Assembly: GCA_964472175.1 (NCBI GenBank)
Contig: CAYYJF010000001.1
Coordinates: 1 to 64,000 of the forward strand
Direction of reading: 5' to 3'
Length of the DNA: 64,000 bases
From: UBA8389 sp964472175
Lineage (GTDB): Bacteria; Bacteroidota; Bacteroidia; Bacteroidales; UBA1402
Below the pieces are notes generated by a model that was given only the letters and a program-made list of their open reading frames with translations, made no database searches and was not told the DNA's origin. The number at the start of each line of letters is the position of its first letter. Positions within the stretch are counted from its first letter, which is position 1. This document shows, in pieces, positions 9,491 through 18,370 of this stretch. The translations under genes were made by a program, and so were the position numbers.

Positions 9491-10795
9491 ATGGCATATT
9501 TATTTACCTCCGAATCCGTTTCTGAAGGGCATCCCGACAAAGTATCGGACCAAATTTCAGACGCATTGTTAGATGAGTTTCTTGCTTTTGATCCAGAATC
9601 AAAAGTTGCATGTGAAACCCTCGTTACCACCGGACAAGTTATTCTGGCCGGTGAAGTTAAAACCAAAGCCTATGTTGACTTGCAGGATGTTGCCAGAAAG
9701 GTCATCAATCAAATCGGGTACACAAAAGGCGAATACATGTTTGAAGGCAATTCATGTGGGGTATTCTCATCCATCCATGAACAATCGGCTGACATCAATC
9801 GTGGTGTAGACGGCGCTGCAAAATGTGACCCTATGAATCAGGGAGCTGGTGACCAGGGTATGATGTTTGGTTATGCAACCAACGAAACAGACAATTACAT
9901 GCCTTTGGCCCTCGACCTGGCGCACGCTTTACTTATTGAATTGGCTGCCATCAGAAGAGAAAACGCCATTCCCTATTTACGCCCAGATGCCAAATCCCAG
10001 GTAACCATCGAATATGACGATAACAACAAACCCATTCGAATTGATACCATCGTGGTTTCTACCCAACATGACGATTTTATTCAACCGAAAAATGATTCAG
10101 CTCAGGAAATTGACCAGGCAGATAAAGCCATGTTGGACATCATACGCAAAGACATCATCGATATTTTGATTCCACGGGTTGTAAAAAAACAAAATGCTGA
10201 AGTCGAAGCATTGTTCAAGGATGATATTAAAATCTTTGTAAATCCAACCGGAAAATTTGTAATCGGTGGTCCACATGGAGATACTGGTTTGACCGGAAGA
10301 AAAATCATTGTTGACACCTATGGAGGCAAAGGCGCCCATGGCGGTGGCGCATTTTCAGGCAAGGATCCATCGAAAGTGGACAGATCTGCAGCCTACGCAG
10401 CCAGACATATTGCAAAGAATTTGGTTGCAGCCGGTGTTGCCGACGAAGTCTTGGTTCAGGTATCTTATGCCATTGGCGTTGCCAAACCCATGAATTTGTA
10501 TATCAATACGTATGGCACCTCCAAAGTCGCTTTATCAGATGGTGAATTGGCAAAAAAAATGGATGAATTGTTTGACATGCGCCCAAAAGCCATTGAACAA
10601 CGTTTAAAACTGAGGAATCCAATTTATCTGGAAACAGCTTCTTATGGACACATGGGACGTGAACCCAAAATGGTGACAAAAACCTTTCAATCCAGATACG
10701 AAAGTGAAGGAATCAAAACTCTTGAAGTAGAATTGTTCACCTGGGAAAAACTGGATTACGTTGATGCCATCAAAAGCAAATTGAACCTCAAATAA
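9491..10795 (+). CDS. metK: S-adenosylmethionine synthetase
   Basis: Makes S-adenosylmethionine from methionine and ATP, releasing phosphate and diphosphate. It is a cytosolic tetramer that uses Mg and K ions. The 434 residues show all family signatures: SEGHPDK near residue 10, GAGDQGMMFGYA near residue 118, and the glycine-rich GGKGAHGGGAFSGKDPSKVDRS near residue 278. It is slightly longer than the E. coli enzyme (384), as in other Bacteroidota. The upstream leader carries a probable SAM-II riboswitch. The gene ends in a strong intrinsic terminator at 10822-10868, so it is probably a single-gene transcript from the -7 box at 9341. Confidence 0.97.
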   Translation: MAYLFTSESVSEGHPDKVSDQISDALLDEFLAFDPESKVACETLVTTGQVILAGEVKTKAYVDLQDVARKVINQIGYTKGEYMFEGNSCGVFSSIHEQSADINRGVDGAAKCDPMNQGAGDQGMMFGYATNETDNYMPLALDLAHALLIELAAIRRENAIPYLRPDAKSQVTIEYDDNNKPIRIDTIVVSTQHDDFIQPKNDSAQEIDQADKAMLDIIRKDIIDILIPRVVKKQNAEVEALFKDDIKIFVNPTGKFVIGGPHGDTGLTGRKIIVDTYGGKGAHGGGAFSGKDPSKVDRSAAYAARHIAKNLVAAGVADEVLVQVSYAIGVAKPMNLYINTYGTSKVALSDGELAKKMDELFDMRPKAIEQRLKLRNPIYLETASYGHMGREPKMVTKTFQSRYESEGIKTLEVELFTWEKLDYVDAIKSKLNLK

Positions 10796-10821
10796 TAGAA
10801 AAAAGTTTTCGCGATACATGC

Positions 10822-10868
10822 ATTGCGCCTCAAAAGTCAAAGGTGACTCTTGAGGCGCAATTTTTTTT
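10822..10868 (+). terminator. intrinsic terminator of metK
   Basis: A 12-pair GC-rich stem (10822-10833 with 10850-10861) around a short loop is followed directly by a run of eight T. It lies 27 bases after the metK stop codon. Confidence 0.85.
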
Positions 10869-10902
10869 GCTTCAAAAAGGAAGTATTTTTTAAAAAAATC
10901 AG

Positions 10903-11574
10903 TTACAACAAACCCTGATCCACTCTTATCACAATTCTTTCCAATGTATAATCCTCATCCTCTGGGTTATATCCAGACTTAAGATCAGCTCTAAATAAAC
11001 GTGCAACGCCCTGCCAAAAACCCGCTGCAAAAGATCCTCTATACGCTTTTATGAGGTCATAAGAAGAAGAATTGCACTCCCGATTGATCAATTTCAATAA
11101 GATTTTCCCCTGATTGAAGGACATTTTTCTAAGTACTGGTTCATATTCTTTAACCAAGTCCCGCTCCATTTGCCTTAAATGACGCTCTTTTTCCTTTGGA
11201 TCCGAAATCGTTTCCAAATAATTCATGGTTTCTAACAGGGTGAAATAGACAATCTTTGAATAGGGTCGGACAATTTTTACATCGTTCACCAATTTCCAAT
11301 AATACTTTTCATCTTTTGTAGAGGAGAAGTTTTCTTTTGGAAATGAAAAGACACCATTCAGCACTGCCACTGGCACCGTATCACCTTGAATGATCTCAGC
11401 AAACGTTGTTTTTGGAGGTTTGTTTTCAGGCGCAGCACCTCTCACCTCCTTATAAGTGTCGTTGTACTTGATTGACACAGCGACTTGCGCCAATGCCATC
11501 AATGGAAACATCATTGCGGTTGTCAAGGCAAGGCCGACCCGGCATGAATTCATCAGTTTAATCACGCGTCTCAT
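10903..11574 (-). CDS. DUF4294 family secreted protein
   Basis: Bacteroidota protein of the DUF4294 family, function unknown. The N-terminus is a signal peptide (MRRVIKLMNSCRVG, then a hydrophobic stretch ending in ALA/Q), so it acts in the envelope. The recognisable core runs from about residue 85 to the end, including KERHLRQMERDLVKEYEPV, then MSFNQGKILLKLINRE and the YRGSFAAGFWQGVARLF segment. I place the start at the ATG at 11574. A GTG at 11580 overlaps the -7 element (11580-11587), and an ATG at 11553 is also possible and would leave a longer leader. It is monocistronic as far as can be seen. Confidence 0.8.
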   Translation of the reverse strand: MRRVIKLMNSCRVGLALTTAMMFPLMALAQVAVSIKYNDTYKEVRGAAPENKPPKTTFAEIIQGDTVPVAVLNGVFSFPKENFSSTKDEKYYWKLVNDVKIVRPYSKIVYFTLLETMNYLETISDPKEKERHLRQMERDLVKEYEPVLRKMSFNQGKILLKLINRECNSSSYDLIKAYRGSFAAGFWQGVARLFRADLKSGYNPEDEDYTLERIVIRVDQGLL

Positions 11575-11579
11575 TGTCA

Positions 11580-11587
11580 CAAAAATA
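11580..11587 (-). promoter_or_regulatory. promoter -7 element of the DUF4294 gene
   Basis: On the minus strand TATTTTTG matches TAnnTTTG. It is so close to the first ATG (11574) that the transcript would be nearly leaderless, unless the ATG at 11553 is used. Confidence 0.5.
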
Positions 11588-11690
11588 CATCAATAAAAAC
11601 ATAGAATGAACTATTGTATGTATATTTTATATATTTTTTCTGTTTACTTATTATTTATTTTGTGCATATTTGCACATTCAAATATTCGTC

Positions 11691-12482
11691 ATGAAAGCTC
11701 TGATAATCGTTATTTTTGTATTTCTGATAAACAATAGACTCAGTGCAGAGAATCATCCATTAGAGTCCTACTTGCTTTCAACCAGTGTCCAAAACCAAGG
11801 TATGGGAAGTAGAATTTGTTCCTATCAAGAGGATGACATGAACCAAATCTGTTTTTCCGTTCAAATGCCTTACAACTTGAAAACACTTGCTGTAAAAACA
11901 CTTGACTTGCAATTTAAAATTCCACACAATTCCATGTTTAAGGGCACATTGCTTCAAACTGGCGATGAGGCATACAATCAAACGCTTGTAAAGATAGGGA
12001 TAAACAAACATCTTTCAGAATCCATCGATCTTGGGGTTCATTTGTCGAATTTATTTGAACGTCAGGGCACTTCAAATACATACAATGAAGTGTTTGGAAC
12101 CGTCTATGGGAAAATGCAAACCAACGAAAACACCATCCTCAGTTTTTTGATTGGCAACTTTACGGGGGCAAAGCTAAAATCGAAGACCAAGACGCTCGAA
12201 TCCGACATGGCTTTTTTCTCAGGCTACGAGTATCGTTGGAACAGCCTATTTAAAAGCAGTGCCGAAATTGGGCTAAACACCTGTAATTCTCCCACTTTAA
12301 ATCTTGGCTTATCCTATCAGTTGGTTCCGGCCATGCAACTGTATGGTGGATATCAGCTCAACCCACGAAAAAGCACGTGGGGACTTCAGGTAAAAAACAG
12401 TTCCTGGAAAGCCCTCTACGCAGGAAGCTGGCATCCAATTTTGGGGGTAAGTTCATCATGCAGCCTTCAACTTTCATGGTGA
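11691..12482 (+). CDS. exported protein, possible outer-membrane barrel
   Basis: No family recognised. About 263 residues. MKALIIVIFVFLINNRLSAE is a clear signal peptide, which is why I prefer the ATG at 11691 to an upstream in-frame start. The mature protein has alternating short polar and hydrophobic strands (for example GVHLSNLF, YGKMQTNENTILSFLIGNF, YGGYQLNPRKSTWGLQV), suggesting a beta-barrel or beta-rich outer-membrane protein. It ends in LSW, in keeping with a C-terminal aromatic barrel signal. Its last 7 bases overlap the start of the helix-hairpin-helix gene, so the two are translationally coupled and probably act together. Confidence 0.6.
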   Translation: MKALIIVIFVFLINNRLSAENHPLESYLLSTSVQNQGMGSRICSYQEDDMNQICFSVQMPYNLKTLAVKTLDLQFKIPHNSMFKGTLLQTGDEAYNQTLVKIGINKHLSESIDLGVHLSNLFERQGTSNTYNEVFGTVYGKMQTNENTILSFLIGNFTGAKLKSKTKTLESDMAFFSGYEYRWNSLFKSSAEIGLNTCNSPTLNLGLSYQLVPAMQLYGGYQLNPRKSTWGLQVKNSSWKALYAGSWHPILGVSSSCSLQLSW

Positions 12483-14524
12483 ATCGACTTCAACACAACG
12501 TACTAAGATGGATTTTGGTGATGGTACTCCCTGCATGGTCACCACCCATGATTGCCGACTCCATCTCTTCCTCTGTGTATGAAGACTATATGGAAGTTGC
12601 GGCGGAAGACGGAGCATCGTCAGATATGTTAAATGAGGAACTAGAGCAACTCCATGAAAATCAAATAAACTTAAACCAGGCGAGTAGAGAAGAGTTAGAG
12701 TCTATCCCTTTCCTGAACAATGAGCAAATAGAGAACCTGGCATACTATCTTTACCGCTATGGCCCCATTGTATCACTCAGTGAATTGAAATTGGTAGAAG
12801 GATTGGACGAACAACTCATTGAGAAAATAGCACCAATCTTGTATGTCGACACCACTCAAGTGATTGAAGAAAAAAAAAGAAACCTCAAAGAGATGTTACG
12901 ATTTGGCAAACAAGATATTCGTGCAACATTTGCCAGAACTGTTGAGAAATCAAGAGGCTATCTATCCGATAAAGACTCCGTAAAAATGTTTATGGGCGAT
13001 CCAAACGCTTTGGAATGGAGGTATTCTTTCAATTACAAACGTCTTATACAATTCGGTTTTCTGTTAGAGAAAGATCCCGGAGAGCCCTACTTTCATCGTG
13101 CTTCAAAATCGCTCTTAGATGGTAAAAGTTTTCATCTGCTGATAAAGACAAGCAGCCGATTAAGAGCGTTAGCTATAGGTGATTATAAAATTCGATTTGG
13201 AGAAGGCCTGATATGCAATCAAGGATTTTTATCTTTCAAAAATGCCCCCAGTGTGTCTTTTGAGCAAACCGGAGGCGTCATCAACAAACATCATTCAGCA
13301 TCTCCTTTGAATCATTTTACAGGCATTGCCGGGAGTTATTCCATGCTTGACAACCAAAATGCTTTACTCACACTCTTCTATTCGCAAAGAGCATTGGATT
13401 CAAACCTTGATTCCATCGGGTTTTCCAGCATTCAAACCGACAATCTGCATAGAACAGACCAAGAGTTGGCAAACAAAAAAAATATCAGACAAAGGGCATA
13501 CGGAGCAAATATGACCTTTCAATGGTATCAACATCAATGGGGTATTTCATTCATTGAGCATACCTATGACCATCTTCGATATATGAATACCGAATCCTTT
13601 AGACCAAAATCGTACGAAGGGAAGGTTTTCCGAAATATTGCACTGCATGGCAAAACAAATATTTCAAATATGCACATGTACGGTGAATTTGCTTTGGACA
13701 AGTCTTTTCATTCGGCCAAAATACTTGGTTTGGACTTGAAAGTGCACAAAAAAATGGATCTAAATCTTTTGTGGTGTGACTATGATCCGCAATATACGGC
13801 AGAATTTGCACAAAGTTCAGGATTTGGATCGACCGTTTGCAATGAAAGAAGCCTGACTTGCAAAGTGTATTATCACCCCATGGCTTTCTGGCATGTATTT
13901 TGCATGGTCAGTTTGGCTAGATTCCCTGCTTCCAGATTTCAAACGTTAGGCCCGACATCAGGACGTAAATTCACCGCCGACATCACAAAGAAAAGCCGAA
14001 ATTCAGGTGAATTCAAGTTGAAATTTGCTCAGCGATATACTGAGCAAAACAGCATGAGCGACCAACAAAAGAATCCAATGATTGAATCGGAAATCTTACA
14101 TCAGCTCAAGATGCAATACACAAAAAAGGAAAAACAATTTATCACCAAATCGACACTTGAAATAAACCGCAGTGATTTCTTGAAACAGCACCATTGGGGT
14201 ATCGCTTTGGGGCAGGACTTTGGTTTCCAGATTGATAAAAACAACGGATTTCAATGGCATTTGGCTCTTTTCAAAACAGAGACCTATGCCAATAAAATCT
14301 ACTTTCTCGAAAAGAGCATCCCTGGTTCGTTCTCCATTCCGGCACTTTATGGGAATGGCTTGAAACAAAGCTTCTATGTATTTTCAAAATTCAAGAAAAC
14401 AACAATGAGAATTCAATATCAATTTTCTTATCAGCCAAAAGATAAAACAACTGGCTCCGGATACGATCAAATTTCCGGGAATAGAAAAAACCAATGGGGC
14501 ATTCAATGTGTACATACTTGGTAA
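12476..14524 (+). CDS. helix-hairpin-helix domain envelope protein
   Basis: About 682 residues. The ATG at 12476 gives MVNRLQHNVLRWILVMVLPAW as signal peptide; ATGs at 12458 and further upstream read the same frame. After a short acidic stretch, residues ~60-125 contain two ComEA-like helix-hairpin-helix units (INLNQASREELESIPFLNNE, then LSELKLVEGLDEQLIEKIAPI). The remaining ~550 residues are beta-rich with many aromatic and glycine residues. Bacteroidota often encode such 600-750 residue secreted HhH proteins of unknown role. The HhH fold usually binds DNA, but at this position it may serve protein contacts. It overlaps the preceding exported protein by 7 bases. Confidence 0.75.
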   Translation: MVNRLQHNVLRWILVMVLPAWSPPMIADSISSSVYEDYMEVAAEDGASSDMLNEELEQLHENQINLNQASREELESIPFLNNEQIENLAYYLYRYGPIVSLSELKLVEGLDEQLIEKIAPILYVDTTQVIEEKKRNLKEMLRFGKQDIRATFARTVEKSRGYLSDKDSVKMFMGDPNALEWRYSFNYKRLIQFGFLLEKDPGEPYFHRASKSLLDGKSFHLLIKTSSRLRALAIGDYKIRFGEGLICNQGFLSFKNAPSVSFEQTGGVINKHHSASPLNHFTGIAGSYSMLDNQNALLTLFYSQRALDSNLDSIGFSSIQTDNLHRTDQELANKKNIRQRAYGANMTFQWYQHQWGISFIEHTYDHLRYMNTESFRPKSYEGKVFRNIALHGKTNISNMHMYGEFALDKSFHSAKILGLDLKVHKKMDLNLLWCDYDPQYTAEFAQSSGFGSTVCNERSLTCKVYYHPMAFWHVFCMVSLARFPASRFQTLGPTSGRKFTADITKKSRNSGEFKLKFAQRYTEQNSMSDQQKNPMIESEILHQLKMQYTKKEKQFITKSTLEINRSDFLKQHHWGIALGQDFGFQIDKNNGFQWHLALFKTETYANKIYFLEKSIPGSFSIPALYGNGLKQSFYVFSKFKKTTMRIQYQFSYQPKDKTTGSGYDQISGNRKNQWGIQCVHTW

Positions 14525-14550
14525 AACGTGTCAATCTAAGAAGAAATCCG

Positions 14551-14558
14551 TAACTTTG
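14551..14558 (+). promoter_or_regulatory. promoter -7 element of the radical SAM/mnmD operon
   Basis: TAACTTTG matches TAnnTTTG. The ATG of the radical SAM gene is only 8 bases further on, so the leader would be extremely short or absent. Confidence 0.5.
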
Positions 14559-14566
14559 AAAAAAAA

Positions 14567-15346
14567 ATGCCGACCATATTATTTGATGACATTATTTTCG
14601 GCCCGGTTAAAAGCAGACGATTGGGCATTTCTTTGGGCATCAATCTGCTGCCCACAAATGGTAAATTGTGTACCTACGATTGCATCTACTGTGAATGCGG
14701 TTTAAATGCAGATAGCAAGGGGAAAAGCATTCCCGAAACCGCTGAGGTCATTTCTTCTTTGGAAAAGAAATTAAAAGAAATGCATGATTCTCAACAGCCT
14801 CTGGATGTCATTACTTTTGCCGGCAACGGAGAACCTTCCATGCACCCGGGTTTTGCGACCATCATCGATGAAACCATTCGCTTGAGAAACAGCTATTTCC
14901 CGTATTCAAAGGTGAGTGTACTTTCCAACGCCTCCAAAGCAGATAAACCGGAAATCTTTGATGCCTTATTGAAGGTAGATCAAGCCATTCTCAAATTGGA
15001 TACGGCATTCGATGAAACGGCCATTCTTATAAATCAGCCCGTCTATAGAAATTTCAAGACGTCCAAACTTGTTGAAACCTTAAAACGTTTCAAGGGTAAA
15101 GTCATCATTCAAACCCTCTTTATTCGGGGAACACATTTGGGACAGACATTTGACAATACCACCGACAAAGAAGTAGATGCCTGGATTGAACTGTTGAAAG
15201 AAATCCAACCGGAATCGGTCATGATTTATACCATTGACAGAGAACCTGCTGTAAAAACTGTGGAAAAAATCTCCCTAAGCGAATTGACGAAAATCGCATC
15301 AAAAGTCGAACAAGAAACCGGAATAAAAACCTCCGTTGCCGGATAA
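14567..15346 (+). CDS. radical SAM protein (COG0731-like)
   Basis: Radical SAM enzyme of 259 residues. The 4Fe-4S cluster motif is C35-TYD-C39-IY-C42, the canonical CxxxCxxC, with an extra cysteine at 44. ITFAGNGEPSMHPGF follows near residue 85; this glycine-rich, GEP-containing strand binds SAM. Bacterial members of this group resemble archaeal wyosine synthases (TYW1-like) but their real substrate is unknown. The next gene, mnmD, modifies tRNA and starts 3 bases downstream, which supports but does not prove a role in RNA modification. There are no accessory cluster cysteines at the C-terminus. Confidence 0.85.
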   Translation: MPTILFDDIIFGPVKSRRLGISLGINLLPTNGKLCTYDCIYCECGLNADSKGKSIPETAEVISSLEKKLKEMHDSQQPLDVITFAGNGEPSMHPGFATIIDETIRLRNSYFPYSKVSVLSNASKADKPEIFDALLKVDQAILKLDTAFDETAILINQPVYRNFKTSKLVETLKRFKGKVIIQTLFIRGTHLGQTFDNTTDKEVDAWIELLKEIQPESVMIYTIDREPAVKTVEKISLSELTKIASKVEQETGIKTSVAG

Positions 15347-15349
15347 TGC

Positions 15350-16021
15350 ATGTTTGATTCAAGTTTTTCCCTCATTGAGACAGAAGACGGGAGTGCAACG
15401 CTACATTCCGAAGTGATGCAGGAATCGTATCATTCAATGCACGGAGCCATTCAGGAATCAATGCATGTTTTTATTCAAGCAGGATTGCTTCAAATTGAGA
15501 AAAAAAACATTTCCATCTTTGAAGTGGGTTTTGGGACAGGCCTAAATGCTTTATTATCGTGGAATGAAGCAAAACACAACGCATTGAATATTCACTATGT
15601 TTGTGTTGAAGCTTTTCCACTCACAACAGAAATCTACAGCAAGCTAAATTACAACATCCCTTCAGGGATGTTGCCCCCTGAAGCCTTTATGAAACTCCAT
15701 GAAAGCAATTGGAATGAAAGGTGTACATTGGACCCACCTTCTTTTGATTTTATGAAAATCCAAACAGATTTTACACGGTTTGCCATACCAGAATCCTTCG
15801 ATTTGATCTATTTTGATGCCTTTTCTCCAGACAAACAACCGGAAATGTGGGAAGAGCTCCTATTCGAAAAAATTTACAACTGCATGAATACCAATGGCAT
15901 TTTGGTCACCTATTGTGCAAAAGGCGTTGTTCGAAGAGCATTGCAAAAAGTAGGATTTCAGGTTGAACGCATCCCAGGTCCTCCGGGAAAAAGAGAAATG
16001 TTGCGCGCCACTAAAAACTAA
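15350..16021 (+). CDS. mnmD: tRNA wobble-uridine methyltransferase MnmD-type
   Basis: SAM-dependent methyltransferase of 223 residues matching the N-terminal domain of E. coli MnmC. It converts 5-aminomethyl-2-thiouridine at position 34 to the methylaminomethyl form. Visible motifs are the opening around ETEDGSATLHS, the SAM-binding loop EVGFGTGLNAL near residue 60, and the family-specific YFDAFSPDKQPEMWEE near residue 155. No FAD oxidase domain is fused, as is usual outside proteobacteria. It begins 3 bases after the radical SAM gene and overlaps the convergent membrane-protein gene by 11 bases. Confidence 0.88.
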   Translation: MFDSSFSLIETEDGSATLHSEVMQESYHSMHGAIQESMHVFIQAGLLQIEKKNISIFEVGFGTGLNALLSWNEAKHNALNIHYVCVEAFPLTTEIYSKLNYNIPSGMLPPEAFMKLHESNWNERCTLDPPSFDFMKIQTDFTRFAIPESFDLIYFDAFSPDKQPEMWEELLFEKIYNCMNTNGILVTYCAKGVVRRALQKVGFQVERIPGPPGKREMLRATKN

Positions 16022-17021
16022 GCGAAAAAAACAAAGCAATAGACGAAATCACCACCATCACAAAAAGCGACACAGAGAAAATGTTGTGGATGAAAGTGAA
16101 AAAATGTGCCACCAAAAGCGAGCCAATACTGATTGCAGGAAACAAGTATCCAACTTCCTGACCAGAAAAAAGCCACAGTCCTATCATTGCAAGTGACATC
16201 ACCAGCAGACCATTGATTGTATTTCTGGTTTTTAGATTTTCCAGATGTCTTCTAGGCACAAAACTCATCATTGTTGAAAACAGCAATAAAATGATGGTGA
16301 TGAAAAAATACCATTCCGGATTGCTAAATGATCCAAAAGAAACCATTTCAAAGCCAACGATTTGAATGAGTATAATCTCAAAAACCTCAGTTTTATCACA
16401 CAGAAAAACAAGGCTGGCCACCAACCAAAAAACCGATAAAAAACCGACGATGGAAGACAAAAAATTCTTAAAATCTAGTGACTGCATGATTGACAGCAAC
16501 ACCCAGAAAACTGGAAGAATATAGAGGTATTTGATTTGAAAAAGGGTAGCCAATGCCAGAAGGAAAGAAGCATCAAAGGCTATTTTCATGCTGCTTTTTG
16601 ACAAGATTTGTACTTGAAGTAACCTCCTGAAACCTAAGATAAACAAAAGGTTTGACAAGAGCATTTCAGCATAAAGCAAATACCTTGAACATGCAGCCAT
16701 CAAAAGACAGCTGAGAAAAAACGGGTAGAAACTTCGAACGCGTATGATTTTGAAGTCAGACGAAAGGTGTTGAATGACGACGGCTGTTGTCAAAACCAAT
16801 GCAAATTCGATGCTATATTTAAATGCCGAATGCTGCATCCATTCCCATTGCAACATCGATTGAAACCAAAACGGGTTTTCAGAGAGTAATTGAGCGTATT
16901 CAGGACTTTGAACATCGATTGAATGGCCATAAAAATTGAAAAGGAAAGCGGCAATAAGGATGCAAATACCGCTTATCCATAAAAACGATGACTCCTGAAT
17001 ATGACTTAAAAAACCTTTCAT
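16011..17021 (-). CDS. polytopic membrane protein (DUF6427-like)
   Basis: About 336 residues with ten or so hydrophobic segments and short polar loops, so an inner-membrane protein. The length, the opening (a short basic stretch, then a helix followed by FNFYGHS) and the topology resemble the DUF6427 family of Bacteroidota. That assignment is from general resemblance only and no function is known. It follows purD by 3 bases and is surely cotranscribed with it. Its 3' end overlaps mnmD on the opposite strand. Confidence 0.6.
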   Translation of the reverse strand: MKGFLSHIQESSFLWISGICILIAAFLFNFYGHSIDVQSPEYAQLLSENPFWFQSMLQWEWMQHSAFKYSIEFALVLTTAVVIQHLSSDFKIIRVRSFYPFFLSCLLMAACSRYLLYAEMLLSNLLFILGFRRLLQVQILSKSSMKIAFDASFLLALATLFQIKYLYILPVFWVLLSIMQSLDFKNFLSSIVGFLSVFWLVASLVFLCDKTEVFEIILIQIVGFEMVSFGSFSNPEWYFFITIILLLFSTMMSFVPRRHLENLKTRNTINGLLVMSLAMIGLWLFSGQEVGYLFPAISIGSLLVAHFFTFIHNIFSVSLFVMVVISSIALFFSLSF

Positions 17022-17024
17022 GAT

Positions 17025-18296
17025 TTACTGCAGGTCAAAGCCAATATCCGATCGATAGAAACTTTGGTCAAAGCTGATTTTCTTTGCATTGTTAAAAGAG
17101 ATCTTCAGCGCATCTTGCATGGTGTCACCCAAAGAACTCAAAGTCAATACACGGCCTCCGTTTGTCAGCACTTCGTCACCGGATAAAACCGTTCCTGCAT
17201 GAAAAACATAGCCTTCACGAACAGACTCCAATCCGGTAATCTTTTTCCCTTTCTGATAGGCTTCGGGGTATCCACCCGAAACCATCATCACCGTGGTCGC
17301 AAATCGGGCATCAAACTCAATGTGACGATTGTTTAAATCTCCATGGGCCACACCTTCAAGCAAATCAACAAAATCAGATTTAATCCGTAGCATCACCACC
17401 TCTGTTTCCGGATCACCCATTCTGGCATTGTACTCAATGACCATTGGTTCATTTCCGACCTTGATCAAGCCAAAGAAAATAAAACCTTTATAATCGATGC
17501 CTTCATCAAAAAGCCCCTTTACGGTGGGCGCAATGATGCTTTCTTCAACCTTTTTCATAAAAACAGCATCGGCAAATTTCACCGGTGAAATGGCTCCCAT
17601 CCCACCTGTATTCAAGCCCGTATTACCAACACCGATCCGCTTGTAGTCTTTGGCTTCAGGCAATATTTTATAGTTGATACCATCGGTCACGACAAAGACA
17701 GAACATTCGATACCATCCAGAAATTCTTCGATGACAACAGTTTTGCTGGCATCTCCAAATTTACCCTCCAACATAGACTGCAGCTCCTCTATGGCTTCTT
17801 CCAGACTATCCAGAATCAAAACACCCTTTCCTGCGGCCAGGCCATCGGCTTTCAGCACATAAGGCGCTTGTAAAGATTTTAAAAAGGTGATGCCCTCATC
17901 CAGATTTTCAGGAGTAACACTCAGATATTTAGCGGTTGGAATTTGATGACGCATCATAAATGCCTTGGAAAATTCCTTGCTACCCTCCAATTGAGCTCCA
18001 ATTTTTGAAGGGCCAATCACGGGAATATGCTTCAATAAGGAATCATTGGCATAGAAGTCTTTGATACCATTCACCAAAGGATCCTCGGGTCCGACAACCA
18101 CCATATTGATTCCATTTTCTAAAACAAATGCTTTTTGTTTTTCAAAATCATTGACGCCAATTTCGACATTAATTCCTACCAACTGCGTACCGGCATTTCC
18201 TGGTGCAATAAATAAGGCTTCAACTTTGTTACTTTGAGCAATTTTCCATGCCATCGCATGCTCACGACCTCCTGATCCTAACAGCAAAATTTTCAT
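17025..18296 (-). CDS. purD: phosphoribosylamine-glycine ligase
   Basis: ATP-grasp enzyme joining glycine to phosphoribosylamine, the second step of purine synthesis. About 423 residues, standard length. MKILLLGSGGREHAMAWKIA is the classic PurD N-terminus. GPEDPLVNGI follows near residue 75, then the ATP-grasp elements KADGLAAGKGV and EEFLDGIECSVF, and EYNARMGDPETEVVM near residue 285. I start at the ATG at 18296, because the -7 element lies at 18318-18325 and an upstream in-frame start would overlap it. purN lies elsewhere in the window (44266-44859), so the purine genes are scattered. Confidence 0.96.
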   Translation of the reverse strand: MKILLLGSGGREHAMAWKIAQSNKVEALFIAPGNAGTQLVGINVEIGVNDFEKQKAFVLENGINMVVVGPEDPLVNGIKDFYANDSLLKHIPVIGPSKIGAQLEGSKEFSKAFMMRHQIPTAKYLSVTPENLDEGITFLKSLQAPYVLKADGLAAGKGVLILDSLEEAIEELQSMLEGKFGDASKTVVIEEFLDGIECSVFVVTDGINYKILPEAKDYKRIGVGNTGLNTGGMGAISPVKFADAVFMKKVEESIIAPTVKGLFDEGIDYKGFIFFGLIKVGNEPMVIEYNARMGDPETEVVMLRIKSDFVDLLEGVAHGDLNNRHIEFDARFATTVMMVSGGYPEAYQKGKKITGLESVREGYVFHAGTVLSGDEVLTNGGRVLTLSSLGDTMQDALKISFNNAKKISFDQSFYRSDIGFDLQ

Positions 18297-18317
18297 CTGA
18301 CTTTGATTTTTGAGCCA

Positions 18318-18325
18318 CAAAGATA
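18318..18325 (-). promoter_or_regulatory. purD promoter -7 element
   Basis: On the minus strand TATCTTTG matches TAnnTTTG exactly, 21 bases before the purD ATG. Confidence 0.6.
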
Positions 18326-18370
18326 CTGTATAAAGTCTTTACGCAAAGGATATTTGTCTAAATTTGTGGC

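Noticed and set aside
18359..18366. TAAATTTG as the queG promoter
   Set aside because: It matches the consensus, but it is only 4 bases from the start codon and would need a leaderless or internally started mRNA, so it is not listed as a feature.
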